From Sporosarcina sp. FSL K6-1522 (GTDB taxonomy: Bacteria; Bacillota; Bacilli; Bacillales_A; Planococcaceae): 64,000 bases of DNA. Position 1 is the first letter of the stretch. The number at the start of each line of letters is the position of its first letter. The notes below the pieces were generated by a model. It made no database searches, was not told where the DNA came from, and was given only the letters and a program-made list of their open reading frames with translations. Both the position numbers and the translations under genes were made by a program. Shown piece after piece: positions 35,944 to 44,675 of this stretch. The stretch lies in assembly GCF_038622445.1 (NCBI RefSeq), contig NZ_CP152019.1:1381001-1445000 (forward strand), in the 5' to 3' direction.

Positions 35944-37167
35944 ATGATGGGAAAAGCAGCATTTTTGCCGGTCATCCTCGGATCTGATGATAACGCATAT
36001 GGTATGGCAAGGGCCTTCCATGAACAATATGGCATTACGAGCATTGTTGTAACAAAAGGGCATATTTTGCCGACGATGCATAGTAAAATTGTCGAAAAGA
36101 AAATTTATGATCGCTTAGATGAACCTGAAATTTTCGTCCAAAGTATGTTGGACTTGCATAAAGAATTGAAAAATCGTGCGGACAAGCTGTTGGTGATCGC
36201 AAGTAATGAGAACTATGCGGAGTTAGCCATTCGCAGCAGGGCGGTACTTGAACCGCATTATGAACTGCCGTTTATTAGCGAATCGCTCATGGATGAGGTC
36301 GTTTATAAAGAACGTTTTTATGAAATGTGTGAGGAGCATGGGTTGGATTATCCAGATACGGTTGTCTTTAAAAAAGGAATGGATGCCACAATGGACTTGC
36401 CTTTCGATTTCCCAGTCGTTGTGAAGCCGTCGGATAGTATGACGTATTTCAATGCACAATTCGAGGGGAAAAAGAAAGCGTATGTGCTACATGATAAAGC
36501 ATCGTTCACAGAAGCGATTACGAATATCTATTCATCTAGCTATACGGATTCGCTCATTATTCAGGATTATATCCCAGGGAACGACACGGTGATGCGCGTG
36601 CTCAACGCCTATGTGGACCAACATGGTAAAGTGCGCATGATGTGCCTTGGCCGCGTGGTGTTGGAAGATTACACGCCGATTCTCATCGGTAACTATGTTG
36701 GGATTATTGGGGAAGAAAATCAAGAAATTTATGCGAAATATAAACATTTCCTTGAAGCAATCGGCTTCCGTGGTTATGCCAATATCGATTTGAAATATGA
36801 TCGTCGCGATGGCAAATATAAGATTTTTGAACTGAATATTCGCCAAGGCAGAAGCAGTTATTTTGTGACAACAAACGGCTACAATATGGCGAAATACTTG
36901 GTAGAGGACTATGTAAATAATAGTGATTTACCAATTGAGTACGGTACGAATAGTCGTCTATGGCACGGGGTACCGAAGGATTTATTGATTAAATATACGA
37001 TGGATGAAGAACTGAAAGCGCAAGTTATTGATCGTTTTGAAAAGGGCGAGACAGCGCAGACATTGTATTATCCGGCGGACCTTGGCTTTATCCGCAAATT
37101 TAAATTGAATTCGTTTTACAAAGATTACTATGCGCGTTTTGAAAAATATTTCAAACTGAAGGACTAA
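35944..37167 (+). CDS. ATP-grasp carboxylate-amine ligase (D-Asp/D-Glu ligase candidate)
   Basis: A 407-residue ATP-grasp enzyme: N-terminal Rossmann-like part (LPVILGSDDNAYGMARA), ATP-binding lysine segment PVVVKPSDS, and the metal-binding ELNIRQGRSS near residue 300. The family includes the D-aspartate ligase of Enterococcus faecium that adds D-Asp to the lysine of the peptidoglycan precursor. GAGGAGGGA places the start at ATG 35944 or 35947. The next genes encode a FemX-like transferase and an Asp/Glu racemase, so formation of the peptidoglycan cross-bridge is the best inference. Confidence 0.78.
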   Translation: MMGKAAFLPVILGSDDNAYGMARAFHEQYGITSIVVTKGHILPTMHSKIVEKKIYDRLDEPEIFVQSMLDLHKELKNRADKLLVIASNENYAELAIRSRAVLEPHYELPFISESLMDEVVYKERFYEMCEEHGLDYPDTVVFKKGMDATMDLPFDFPVVVKPSDSMTYFNAQFEGKKKAYVLHDKASFTEAITNIYSSSYTDSLIIQDYIPGNDTVMRVLNAYVDQHGKVRMMCLGRVVLEDYTPILIGNYVGIIGEENQEIYAKYKHFLEAIGFRGYANIDLKYDRRDGKYKIFELNIRQGRSSYFVTTNGYNMAKYLVEDYVNNSDLPIEYGTNSRLWHGVPKDLLIKYTMDEELKAQVIDRFEKGETAQTLYYPADLGFIRKFKLNSFYKDYYARFEKYFKLKD

Positions 37168-37191
37168 GGTTGGCAATTGGAGGTAAAGGAA

Positions 37192-38226
37192 ATGGCTTTG
37201 CTTGATAAATCGAATACAGCAGATGCGAGGAGGTACGATGAGTTTGTCCGTAATTCCCCTTATGGCTCGATGATGCAAGACCGATTGTGGGCTGGTGTGA
37301 AAGATGATTGGGGCAATGAGCATATCTATCTTGAGCGCGATGGTGAAATTGTTGCGGCGATGTCTATTCTCATTAAGCGATTGCCTGGCGGTTTTTCCAT
37401 GTTATATGCGACGAGAGGTCCTGTTTGTGATGTGACAGATGTCCAGCTTGTACAGGAGTTACTAGAGGAAGCGGAAGGCATTGCGAAGAAAAACAAGGCA
37501 ATTATGCTGAAATTCGACCCGGAAGTAGCGTATTCAGCTGAATTGTATGCAGCATATAAAAATGCTGGTTTTCATTTGACGTCACAAGATGATGATCAGG
37601 AAAAACTGATTCAGCCGCGCAAAAATATGATTCTTTATTTGGAAGATCATGATGAAGAATCGATTATGATGAAGTTTTCGAAAAAAGGGCGTAGTACCAT
37701 TCGAGGGGCGTTTAAAAAAGGCGTAGAAGTTCGTTATTCAAGAAGTGAAGAAGATCTTAAACTCTTTTATGAAACGTATCGAACGATGTCGGAGCGCAAT
37801 AATATTACGACACGTCCTATCGAGTATTTTAAACAAATTCTCGATTCGTATGAGGATAGCCGCGTCTATATTGCCTATCATGAGGATGATATTTTAGCAG
37901 GGGCTTTGACGATTCATTACCACGGCAAGATGTACTATTTATATGCAGGTAGTTCGAATGTGAAGCGAAATTTGAATCCTAACCACGCCATGAACTATGA
38001 AATGATTAAATGGGCAATTGAAGTGGGCGCGAAACAATATGATTTTGGCGGCTTTTTTGAAGTGTCAGATGGCTTGTACATATTCAAGAAAAGCTTTTGC
38101 GATAAAGACGGTCCGACCGAGTATATCGGGGAAATTGACAAAGTCTATAAGCCGTTCATGTATATGGTGTTAGAGAAAGTCATTCCGATGGTGAAACGTT
38201 TACGCAAGAAGCCAAATCAGCAGTAA
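37192..38226 (+). CDS. FemAB/FemX-like peptidoglycan bridge aminoacyltransferase
   Basis: A 344-residue protein with the paired GNAT folds of the FemABX family, seen in KFSKKGRSTIRGAFKKGVEV, LAGALTIHYHGKMYYLYAGSS and the C-terminal YDFGGF. The family transfers amino acids from aminoacyl-tRNA to lipid II in the cytoplasm. ATG 37192 follows GGAGGTAAAGGA; a TTG at 37177 is in frame. It lies 24 bp after the ATP-grasp ligase. It could add the Gly or L-Ala of a two-residue bridge. Confidence 0.82.
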   Translation: MALLDKSNTADARRYDEFVRNSPYGSMMQDRLWAGVKDDWGNEHIYLERDGEIVAAMSILIKRLPGGFSMLYATRGPVCDVTDVQLVQELLEEAEGIAKKNKAIMLKFDPEVAYSAELYAAYKNAGFHLTSQDDDQEKLIQPRKNMILYLEDHDEESIMMKFSKKGRSTIRGAFKKGVEVRYSRSEEDLKLFYETYRTMSERNNITTRPIEYFKQILDSYEDSRVYIAYHEDDILAGALTIHYHGKMYYLYAGSSNVKRNLNPNHAMNYEMIKWAIEVGAKQYDFGGFFEVSDGLYIFKKSFCDKDGPTEYIGEIDKVYKPFMYMVLEKVIPMVKRLRKKPNQQ

Positions 38227-38255
38227 AATCTATAAGTAAGGGTCTTGAAGTAGAT

Positions 38256-38957
38256 ATGGAAAAGAAAACACTAGGTATTATCGGTGGTGTGGGTCCACTA
38301 GCAACGATGTTCGTAGGTGAAATGATTGTCCGATTGACAGATGCTGAGAAGGATCAGGATCATGTGGATATGATTATTACCAATAACCCAAATATCCCGG
38401 ATCGCACGGCCTTCATCTTAGGAGAGAGTGCCGAAGATCCAGTGCCGGTCATTGTCGCAGATGCGCAACGCCTCGGTGCAGCAGGTGCGGATATACTTGC
38501 CATCCCTTGCAATACAGCGCACTCCTTTTTGGGACAAATTCAGGAGGGAACGGATTTACCAGTCATTAATATGATTGGCGAAACCGCGGCTCGTGCTGCA
38601 GCAGATGGTGCGAAACGGATTGGAGTTTTGGCGACAACAGGCACGATTTCAACGGGGATCTATCAGGCGGCATGTGAGCAACATGGCATGACGCCGATTG
38701 TACCTGATGCGCATATTCAGTCGGTCATTATGTCGCTCATTTATGATGATGTGAAGGCAGGGAAACCAGCCGATCGTGAGAAATGGACGATCATTCAAGC
38801 AGCGATGGACGAAGCAGGTTGCGATAAAGTTATTCTTGGCTGTACAGAATTGTCCGTTGTCCGACAGGAACTTGGACTTGGAGAACAATGTATTGACTCG
38901 TTACTCGTTCTTGCGGAAACAGCGATTGAACGATGCGGTCATACGGTTAAAAAATAA
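38256..38957 (+). CDS. aspartate/glutamate racemase family protein
   Basis: A 233-residue cofactor-independent racemase with the two catalytic cysteines, Cys85 (AIPCNTAHS) and Cys196 (LGCTELS), and the N-terminal GIIGGVGPLAT typical of the RacX/YgeA group. It would supply D-Asp or D-Glu to the ligase two genes upstream. Its own Shine-Dalgarno is weak; it lies 30 bp downstream of the FemX gene and is followed by a terminator, so it closes the operon. Confidence 0.9.
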   Translation: MEKKTLGIIGGVGPLATMFVGEMIVRLTDAEKDQDHVDMIITNNPNIPDRTAFILGESAEDPVPVIVADAQRLGAAGADILAIPCNTAHSFLGQIQEGTDLPVINMIGETAARAAADGAKRIGVLATTGTISTGIYQAACEQHGMTPIVPDAHIQSVIMSLIYDDVKAGKPADREKWTIIQAAMDEAGCDKVILGCTELSVVRQELGLGEQCIDSLLVLAETAIERCGHTVKK

Positions 38958-38961
38958 ACAG

Positions 38962-39009
38962 ACGTCTGGAAGCGGGCAAGTTGGCTTCCGGGCGTTTTGT
39001 TGTTTTTTT
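38962..39009 (+). terminator. terminator of the ligase-FemX-racemase operon
   Basis: A 12-bp stem (38962-38973 with 38984-38995) followed by TTTTGTTGTTTTTTT. Confidence 0.9.
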
Positions 39010-39095
39010 AGATGGGTTGAAGTAATGGGCTTACGTGTAGGCTAGCGAGGCACCTTAAAAAGCTGTGGCTGTGACTAGTGAGTACTTTGCATTTA

Positions 39096-39155
39096 TTGTA
39101 TAATTTCTGCAAAGGGCGCAGAAATTATACAAACCGAATTCTCCGTTATTCGGTT
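39096..39155 (+). promoter_or_regulatory. double hairpin leader of the helicase gene
   Basis: A perfect 15-bp inverted repeat (39096-39110 with 39118-39132, 7-nt loop), which contains TATAAT, is followed by a second hairpin, AACCGAAT ... ATTCGGTT (39132-39155). Either the first is an operator over the -10, or both are part of the 5' leader, as is common for cold-shock helicases. Confidence 0.5.
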
Positions 39156-39200
39156 CGCTGTGATACACTGAAAAGAACAGAGTTGAAAGTGGGGATAAGA

Positions 39201-40346
39201 ATGTCCTTTTTAGAGAAAATGGATGATGTATTTAAAAGTAAATGGAGTTTCCAACAGGAAATGCCGATTCAAACAAAGCTAATTCCCGAAATGTTGGCGG
39301 GACGCGATATTGTTGCGGAGTCGCCAACAGGATCAGGCAAGACACTTGCTTTCGTTTTGCCGATTTTACAATTAGTTGATGGTGATAAAAAGCAGACGCA
39401 AGCATTGATTATCACGCCATCACAAGAATTGTCGATGCAAATCGTTAACGTGATTCGTGAGTGGGTGCAAGGAACGAGCATTACGGTTACGCAACTCATT
39501 GGTGGCGCCAATATGCAACGGCAAATTGAGCATTTGAAGAAAAAACCAACGATTGTTGTTGGAACACCAGGCAGATTGGCTGAGCTTGTGAAAGTGAAGA
39601 AGCTTAAAATGTATGACATCCGCCATATTGTGCTGGATGAAGGCGATCAGCTACTATCACGCGATCATCGGGTCGTTGTGAAAAATATGATTGATGCGGC
39701 GAATCCAGATCGGCAAGTGATTGCTGTATCTGCGACGATTACGGAGGAAATTGAGCTTGTAGCGAACAAATTCATGATTGACCCTATCCGTATTCAAGTG
39801 GGTGCCGAAGAAATGCCGAAATCGGGTAAAGTCATTCACTCCTTTGTCAAAGCTGATGTGCGTGACAAAACGGATGTGCTGCGAGGGATTTCTCATTTGA
39901 AAGGGCTTCGGGCTCTTGCATTTATTAATAATGTCGATCAGCTTCGTATGAAAGAAATGAAGCTTAAATATAATGAGGCGCCAGTTGCGGTACTCCATTC
40001 AGATATGAAGAAGTTTGAACGTCAACAAACGTTGGAATCGTTCCGGAAGGGAGACACGCGTGTTTTAATTGCGACGGATCTTGCAGCGCGTGGACTGGAT
40101 ATCGAAGGGCTTACACATGTTATCCATGTAGATGTACCGCATACGATTGAACAGTATTTACATCGTTCAGGTCGAACAGGGCGAGCGGGGGCAGATGGTG
40201 AAGTGTTGACGCTCTTGTCATATGCGGAAGAGCGTGATTATCGTAAACTGACAAAGGGCATTAAAACAGTCCAGAAAGTTTGGTATAAAGGCCAGTTGCT
40301 TGAAGGTAACTCGAAAACGGTTGGGAACAACAATAAGAAAAAGTAA
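39201..40346 (+). CDS. DEAD-box family ATP-dependent RNA helicase (YfmL-like)
   Basis: A 381-residue helicase. Motifs in order: Q-motif region, I ESPTGSGKT, TPSQELSMQ, GTPGRL, II VLDEGD, III SATI, then RVLIATDLAARGLD and VI HRSGRTGRAG. Motif II is DEGD rather than DEAD. There is little C-terminal extension, as in the short Bacillus YfmL used in ribosome assembly. ATG 39201 is preferred over an in-frame ATG at 39078, which would translate the leader hairpins. Monocistronic, with its own terminator. Confidence 0.88.
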   Translation: MSFLEKMDDVFKSKWSFQQEMPIQTKLIPEMLAGRDIVAESPTGSGKTLAFVLPILQLVDGDKKQTQALIITPSQELSMQIVNVIREWVQGTSITVTQLIGGANMQRQIEHLKKKPTIVVGTPGRLAELVKVKKLKMYDIRHIVLDEGDQLLSRDHRVVVKNMIDAANPDRQVIAVSATITEEIELVANKFMIDPIRIQVGAEEMPKSGKVIHSFVKADVRDKTDVLRGISHLKGLRALAFINNVDQLRMKEMKLKYNEAPVAVLHSDMKKFERQQTLESFRKGDTRVLIATDLAARGLDIEGLTHVIHVDVPHTIEQYLHRSGRTGRAGADGEVLTLLSYAEERDYRKLTKGIKTVQKVWYKGQLLEGNSKTVGNNNKKK

Positions 40347-40348
40347 TG

Positions 40349-40401
40349 AAAAGACTGTCTTGGAATCCGTGTTTTGAAGGATTCTGAGATGGTCTTTTTG
40401 T
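40349..40401 (+). terminator. terminator after the helicase gene
   Basis: A 20-bp imperfect stem (40349-40368 with 40379-40398) with T residues at the end. Confidence 0.88.
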
Positions 40402-40436
40402 TTAGTTTAAAGCGAAATTGGCAGGAGGAGCTGGAT

Positions 40437-40562
40437 GTGAAGCGCGCAATGCAGAAAGTGAAGCGCGCAATGTGGAAAGTGAAGCGCGCAATGCGGGAAT
40501 TGAAGCGCGCAATGCGGGAATTGAAGCGCGCAATGCGGAGAGTGAAGCACACAACACTGAGT
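40437..40562. repeat. 21-bp tandem repeat array, six units
   Basis: Six consecutive 21-bp units of the form RTGAAGCGCGCAATGCGGGAA start at 40437, 40458, 40479, 40500, 40521 and 40542; the last is degenerate. The unit is a multiple of three, so every frame carries a heptad repeat on both strands. Confidence 0.9.
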
Positions 40563-40568
40563 AAATAA
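40437..40568 (+). CDS. possible small basic heptad-repeat peptide
   Basis: A GTG at 40437 is preceded by AGGAGGAG (40423-40430) at 6 bases and opens a 43-codon frame with units VKRAMxK / LKRAMRE, ending at TAA 40566-40568. The product would be strongly basic and helical. The good ribosome binding site and lack of stops argue for expression; the fact that the repeat alone can create such a frame argues against. No homologue is known to me. Confidence 0.25.
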   Translation: MKRAMQKVKRAMWKVKRAMRELKRAMRELKRAMRRVKHTTLSK

Positions 40569-40570
40569 AT

Positions 40571-40620
40571 AAGGATCACTCCAGCAACTTCTAAAATCAG
40601 AAGTCGTTGAAGTGATCCTT
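40571..40620. terminator. terminator of the map gene
   Basis: A 22-bp stem (40571-40592 with 40599-40620) between the repeat array and the minus-strand methionine aminopeptidase gene. It can serve either strand. Confidence 0.8.
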
Positions 40621-40685
40621 AGATAATCAATTATGCCTCGGCCTAATTGTGTCCAGATTTTTTCGAGCGGGCTCGAAAAGCCCCC

Positions 40686-41465
<780 letters not shown>

Positions 41466-41496
41466 CTATATCATACTATATCATATTGCAACGCAG

Positions 41497-41532
41497 AAAA
41501 AAGCCTGCAAACAATCAAAATGTTTACAGGCT
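41497..41532 (-). terminator. terminator of the 38-residue protein gene
   Basis: On the minus strand AGCCTGTAAACA pairs with TGTTTGCAGGCT and is followed by TTTTTT. Confidence 0.85.
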
Positions 41533-41538
41533 GTCGAA

Positions 41539-41655
41539 TCATTTATTTTGACTGGTTGTCCCTGTCTTTTTTTTCTCGGCTAGTGCTTTACGAATAATTG
41601 GATAAACGATGGGGGCTAATTTGACAGCCGTTTTAACGATTTTTCCGAGTTTCAT
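41539..41655 (-). CDS. small 38-residue protein, unknown function
   Basis: The frame runs from ATG 41655 (AAGGAGTG seven bases upstream) to TGA 41539. The product begins MKLGKIVKTAVKLAPIVY, has an amphipathic or weakly hydrophobic middle and a Lys-rich end. A dedicated terminator follows. The strong ribosome binding site and terminator support a real gene. It is of the size and style of small membrane-associated Bacillales peptides; I do not recognise a family. Confidence 0.7.
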   Translation of the reverse strand: MKLGKIVKTAVKLAPIVYPIIRKALAEKKKTGTTSQNK

Positions 41656-41682
41656 TCGAATCACTCCTTAACAAATTAATAT

Positions 41683-42027
41683 TCACTTCAAAACTTTAAC
41701 ACCTTGCACGACGTTCCAAAGGACGATGATGACGAACAGCAAGCCGTACAGTAGTATGAACAAAAAAGGTGTCCATTGCCAAAAGCTGAAACCGAAGCCG
41801 TCGCTGGACATGCTGTTCATTTGAGTGGTCAATGAAAACATGGAGAAGGAAAAGATGATAAACCCTGCAATGAGCAGGATGACGGGTACGAGATGTGACA
41901 CTAACGAGCGTTTGGCATGGAATTTTACTTCTCGGTCATCCGTGACAAAAAAGACGATGACGGGGAGTAGGAGTGGTGCAAAAAAGACACTAAAGTAGCA
42001 TAAGGCGGCCAATAATTTATTGTTCAT
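41683..42027 (-). CDS. DUF4870 membrane protein
   Basis: A 114-residue protein with three TM segments (about 7-30, 45-70, 85-110). The start LLAALCYFSVFFAPLLLPVIVFF and the FHAKRSLVSH loop match the DUF4870/Tic20-like family, whose function is unknown. GGAGGG seven bases before ATG 42027 makes it the start; the frame extends 14 codons further upstream without support. Confidence 0.8.
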   Translation of the reverse strand: MNNKLLAALCYFSVFFAPLLLPVIVFFVTDDREVKFHAKRSLVSHLVPVILLIAGFIIFSFSMFSLTTQMNSMSSDGFGFSFWQWTPFLFILLYGLLFVIIVLWNVVQGVKVLK

Positions 42028-42165
42028 AAGCAATCCCTCCATTGTCTGGACTTCAGCACGATTGTTCATGTGCTTTTACTATATAGGATTCGTGCAATCC
42101 CTGTTAACTATCTTGCTTAAAGAATGGCTATCATATACAATGAGATAGATAATTGAATATTTTAA

Positions 42166-42249
42166 CCACAAGGGGGGCCTTTGGGCTGAGATTGGACAAG
42201 TTGTCCTGACTCTTTGAACCTGTAAGTTTATTCTTGCGTAGGGATGTGG
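42166..42249 (+). ncRNA. TPP riboswitch (THI box)
   Basis: The THI-box core is complete: GGGGGGCC, GGCTGAGAT, CTCTTTGAACCTG, then TTGCGTAGGGA. P1 is CCACA (42166-42170) with TGTGG (42245-42249). A terminator follows, then thiT, so TPP should repress by premature termination. Confidence 0.93.
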
Positions 42250-42267
42250 ATGGAAATAGCCTATTCG

Positions 42268-42298
42268 ATGTTCCATTCTATCTGGAATGTCTTTTTTT
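42268..42298 (+). terminator. TPP riboswitch expression-platform terminator
   Basis: ATGTTCCA pairs with TGGAATGT (42268-42275 with 42283-42290), followed by TTTTTTT. Confidence 0.75.
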
Positions 42299-42342
42299 AT
42301 GCCCACATTCCTGCGCTCTATTTGAGTAGGGAGTGGAGTTTA

Positions 42343-42897
42343 GTGGACCGGAAACGTTTGCAATTAGTATTGGAAGTCGCGATTTTAGGGGCGATTTCGT
42401 TTGTATTAGATCAAATCGGGATTCGAGCCCCACAGGGCGGTTCCATTACGCTGTCGATGCTACCAATCATTGTGATGGCATTTCGTTGGGGGATTGTTGG
42501 TGGGATGCTAACGGGATTTGTGTCGGGCGTTCTTCAGCTAGTGATGGGTGGCTATGTACTAAATGCGTTACAGGCAACCTTGGATTATTTTGTAGCCTAT
42601 ACACTTGTTGGACTAGCAGCAGTTACACTGAGTTGGTTGTTAAGCAGTAAAGCAAAAGGAAATAAAAAATCAATGGTCGCTGCGATTGTTGTCGGAACAA
42701 TCATTGGTGGATTCTTGCGCTATATGATTCATTTTATCGGCGGGATGGTGTTTTTCGCGCAGTTCGCGGGAGATCAGCCGGTTTGGTTATATTCGCTCGT
42801 TTATAATGGTGGTTATATGATTCCCTCTATTATTTTATCAGCGATTGTGGCGGGATTATTGTTTACTTCCGCACCAAGATTATTGCAACGTGCATAA
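42343..42897 (+). CDS. thiT: thiamine ECF transporter S component ThiT
   Basis: A 184-residue membrane protein with about six TM helices. It resembles ThiT, the thiamine-binding subunit that works with the shared ECF module (EcfA, EcfA', EcfT), with GGSITLSMLPI and the aromatic YNGGYMIPS regions. GTG 42343 after GGAGTGGAG is the natural start; the frame continues upstream into the riboswitch terminator, which cannot be coding. Control by the TPP riboswitch strongly supports the call. Confidence 0.93.
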   Translation: MDRKRLQLVLEVAILGAISFVLDQIGIRAPQGGSITLSMLPIIVMAFRWGIVGGMLTGFVSGVLQLVMGGYVLNALQATLDYFVAYTLVGLAAVTLSWLLSSKAKGNKKSMVAAIVVGTIIGGFLRYMIHFIGGMVFFAQFAGDQPVWLYSLVYNGGYMIPSIILSAIVAGLLFTSAPRLLQRA

Positions 42898-42902
42898 AAA
42901 AA

Positions 42903-42938
42903 TCGCCGTTCTTCCAAGTGGAGGAGCGGCGACTTTTT
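42903..42938 (+). terminator. terminator after thiT
   Basis: A 13-bp stem (42903-42915 with 42920-42932) with a T-run; it lies against the 3' end of the convergent gene and probably serves both. Confidence 0.88.
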
Positions 42939-43671
42939 ATTTATTTGGTTCCCTCGATTTTGTTACAAGGAAACAACTGACCCCGATAACGGCTGTTAAG
43001 AATAGGGCAGCGGCGGAGACGAATAATTCATTGACCCCATTGTGGATAGCGATTCCAATAAATGCCCACATAAAGACGCTGTTCAATGCGATATCACGAT
43101 GATGGTAGATGAAGTGCAGTGAAACCGCTGTAGCAAACGTCAAGTAAGCGACGGTCCATAAGGGATCACTCAAGCCCCAACCAGACCATTCATGGAGTGT
43201 GAGGATATAACTAACATTGGTAATCGTCAAGATGAAAACCCAACCGAGGAATATCCCAATAGGCAATCGCCCGAATAACTGGTTATCTGTCTTCGGGTAT
43301 GTGAAATACAGAATAAGCAATGTCAACAATAGTGCTAAAATCGTTATAATGGTCCAAGAATAAAAGCTATACTGCCAGCAAAGTATCCAGGCGAGAGTGA
43401 GTAGGCAGCTAAGGACAAATAGCGAGGTTCTTCGGTTTTGCAACGAAGAAGGGCTGTTGTAATGGTATTGCCTAAAGCCGTAAAGCCATATAATAAGAAG
43501 TAGATAGATGATAACCCAAATGATAAAGACGTATCCTGCCGGCATAAAGAGCACAGGCAATTTGTTTGTGGCACTCCCAATGATTTGCCCATTTAATGGC
43601 GTCGTGTTAGTTGTTACATTGACAATACCGATTGCGATGAGCGATAAGCCCATCATCATAATTCTAAGCAT
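42937..43671 (-). CDS. TspO/MBR-related tryptophan-rich membrane protein
   Basis: A 244-residue protein with seven or so TM helices. The pattern FMPAGYVFIIWVIIYLLL and the many Trp residues (WILCWQYSFYSW, WSGWGLSDPLW) match long bacterial relatives of TspO. The family binds porphyrins or has unknown roles. It stands alone between thiT and the GNAT gene, with its start codon following AGGAGGAT. Confidence 0.65.
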   Translation of the reverse strand: MLRIMMMGLSLIAIGIVNVTTNTTPLNGQIIGSATNKLPVLFMPAGYVFIIWVIIYLLLIIWLYGFRQYHYNSPSSLQNRRTSLFVLSCLLTLAWILCWQYSFYSWTIITILALLLTLLILYFTYPKTDNQLFGRLPIGIFLGWVFILTITNVSYILTLHEWSGWGLSDPLWTVAYLTFATAVSLHFIYHHRDIALNSVFMWAFIGIAIHNGVNELFVSAAALFLTAVIGVSCFLVTKSREPNK

Positions 43672-43834
43672 ATTAAAATCCTCCTACTTAAACAGTATAC
43701 AGAGGAAAGGCCTGGCCTGCGAAGGAAAGTATGAAATTTATGTCACAAAAACATAAAGTGTATGTTTGAACAAAAGTCTGAAAAGTCCGATATTTAATTG
43801 TGCTAGAAAAATTTCGCATGTCGAAGATTCGTGG

Positions 43835-44010
43835 TATAATTAGAAGGTGTTTTTTAGAAAATTTAGAATGGTTAGGGCGTACGTTGCGTATTCTGAAGTA
43901 TAGAATCCTCATGTAGAGGCAATACGTAATAGGATCACTTTGATGCTCTATCAAAGAAAATTGGTTCATTGGAAGAAAGGGAACCTTCCAAGTACCTGTA
44001 AAGGGTGAAT
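43835..44010 (+). ncRNA. structured leader of the GNAT gene, unassigned
   Basis: An extended -10 (TGGTATAAT, TATAAT at 43835-43840) opens a leader of about 170 nt with several helices: TTGCGT/ACGTAA enclosing TTCT-gaagtat-AGAA and CCTC-atgta-GAGG (a possible three-way junction, 43883-43928), then CTTTGAT-gctct-ATCAAAG (43938-43956), then TTGGAA ... TTCCAA (43969-43991). I do not recognise the family. Confidence 0.5.
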
Positions 44011-44016
44011 ATGTGA

Positions 44017-44562
44017 ATGATCTTGCTAGAGGGGCAAACATGCTATTTGCGTATATTGACTGAAGATGATGCTTCACGATTTACAGAGTTACTGATCGCC
44101 AATAAAGACTATTGGTCGGTTTTTGAACCGAGACATGAGGCGAGCTATTTTTCAGTGAATGTTCAAAGGGAAAAAATTAGAGAAGCGCTTTACCAAATGA
44201 GAGATCGTCGGGAATATAATTTCGGGATCTTCGATGCAGAGACGAGCCAACTGATTGGGCATATTTCGTTGTATAGCATTAAGCGCTTACCGTTTTCGAG
44301 CGGTTTTGTAGGTTATTCGATTGATGAGCGACAGACGGGCAAAGGATTTGGCACGGAGGCTGTGCATCTACTTACGCAGTTTGCTTTCGAAAAGGTAGCC
44401 TTGCATCGGGTGGAGGCATTCGTCTCTCCGCGGAATACAGGTTCCGTAAAGGTGTTAGAGAAAGCAGGCTATAGTCAAGAGGGTTTGTTACGCAAATTGC
44501 TGTATATTAATGGCGTTTGGGAAGATCATTATATGTATGCAGTGGTTGAAGATCATTTTTGA
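44017..44562 (+). CDS. GNAT acetyltransferase, RimJ/RimL type
   Basis: A 181-residue acetyltransferase of the ribosomal-protein-alanine N-acetyltransferase group. Acetyl-CoA loop ERQTGKGFGTEA and the C-terminal VSPRNTGSVKVLEKAGY are typical. Protein N-termini or a small amine could be the acceptor. AAGGGTGA precedes ATG 44017 by eight bases. The long structured leader suggests control of expression. Confidence 0.88.
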   Translation: MILLEGQTCYLRILTEDDASRFTELLIANKDYWSVFEPRHEASYFSVNVQREKIREALYQMRDRREYNFGIFDAETSQLIGHISLYSIKRLPFSSGFVGYSIDERQTGKGFGTEAVHLLTQFAFEKVALHRVEAFVSPRNTGSVKVLEKAGYSQEGLLRKLLYINGVWEDHYMYAVVEDHF

Positions 44563-44600
44563 AAGGGTAAGGCCGCTTGGCGGAAACTCAAGGTGAAAAT

Positions 44601-44636
44601 AAAAAGTCGATTCCTATGAAAATGGAATCGGCTTTT
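44601..44636. terminator. bidirectional terminator between GNAT and carbonic anhydrase genes
   Basis: AAAAAGTCGATTCC pairs with GGAATCGGCTTTT; A and T runs on the two sides allow use on both strands. Confidence 0.85.
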
Positions 44637-44675
44637 GTCTATTTCCCGGGGAATATGTTGGGAGTATTTTTCGGT

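Noticed and set aside
40437..40562. CRISPR array
   Set aside because: The 21-bp units are contiguous with no spacers between them and no cas genes lie nearby.
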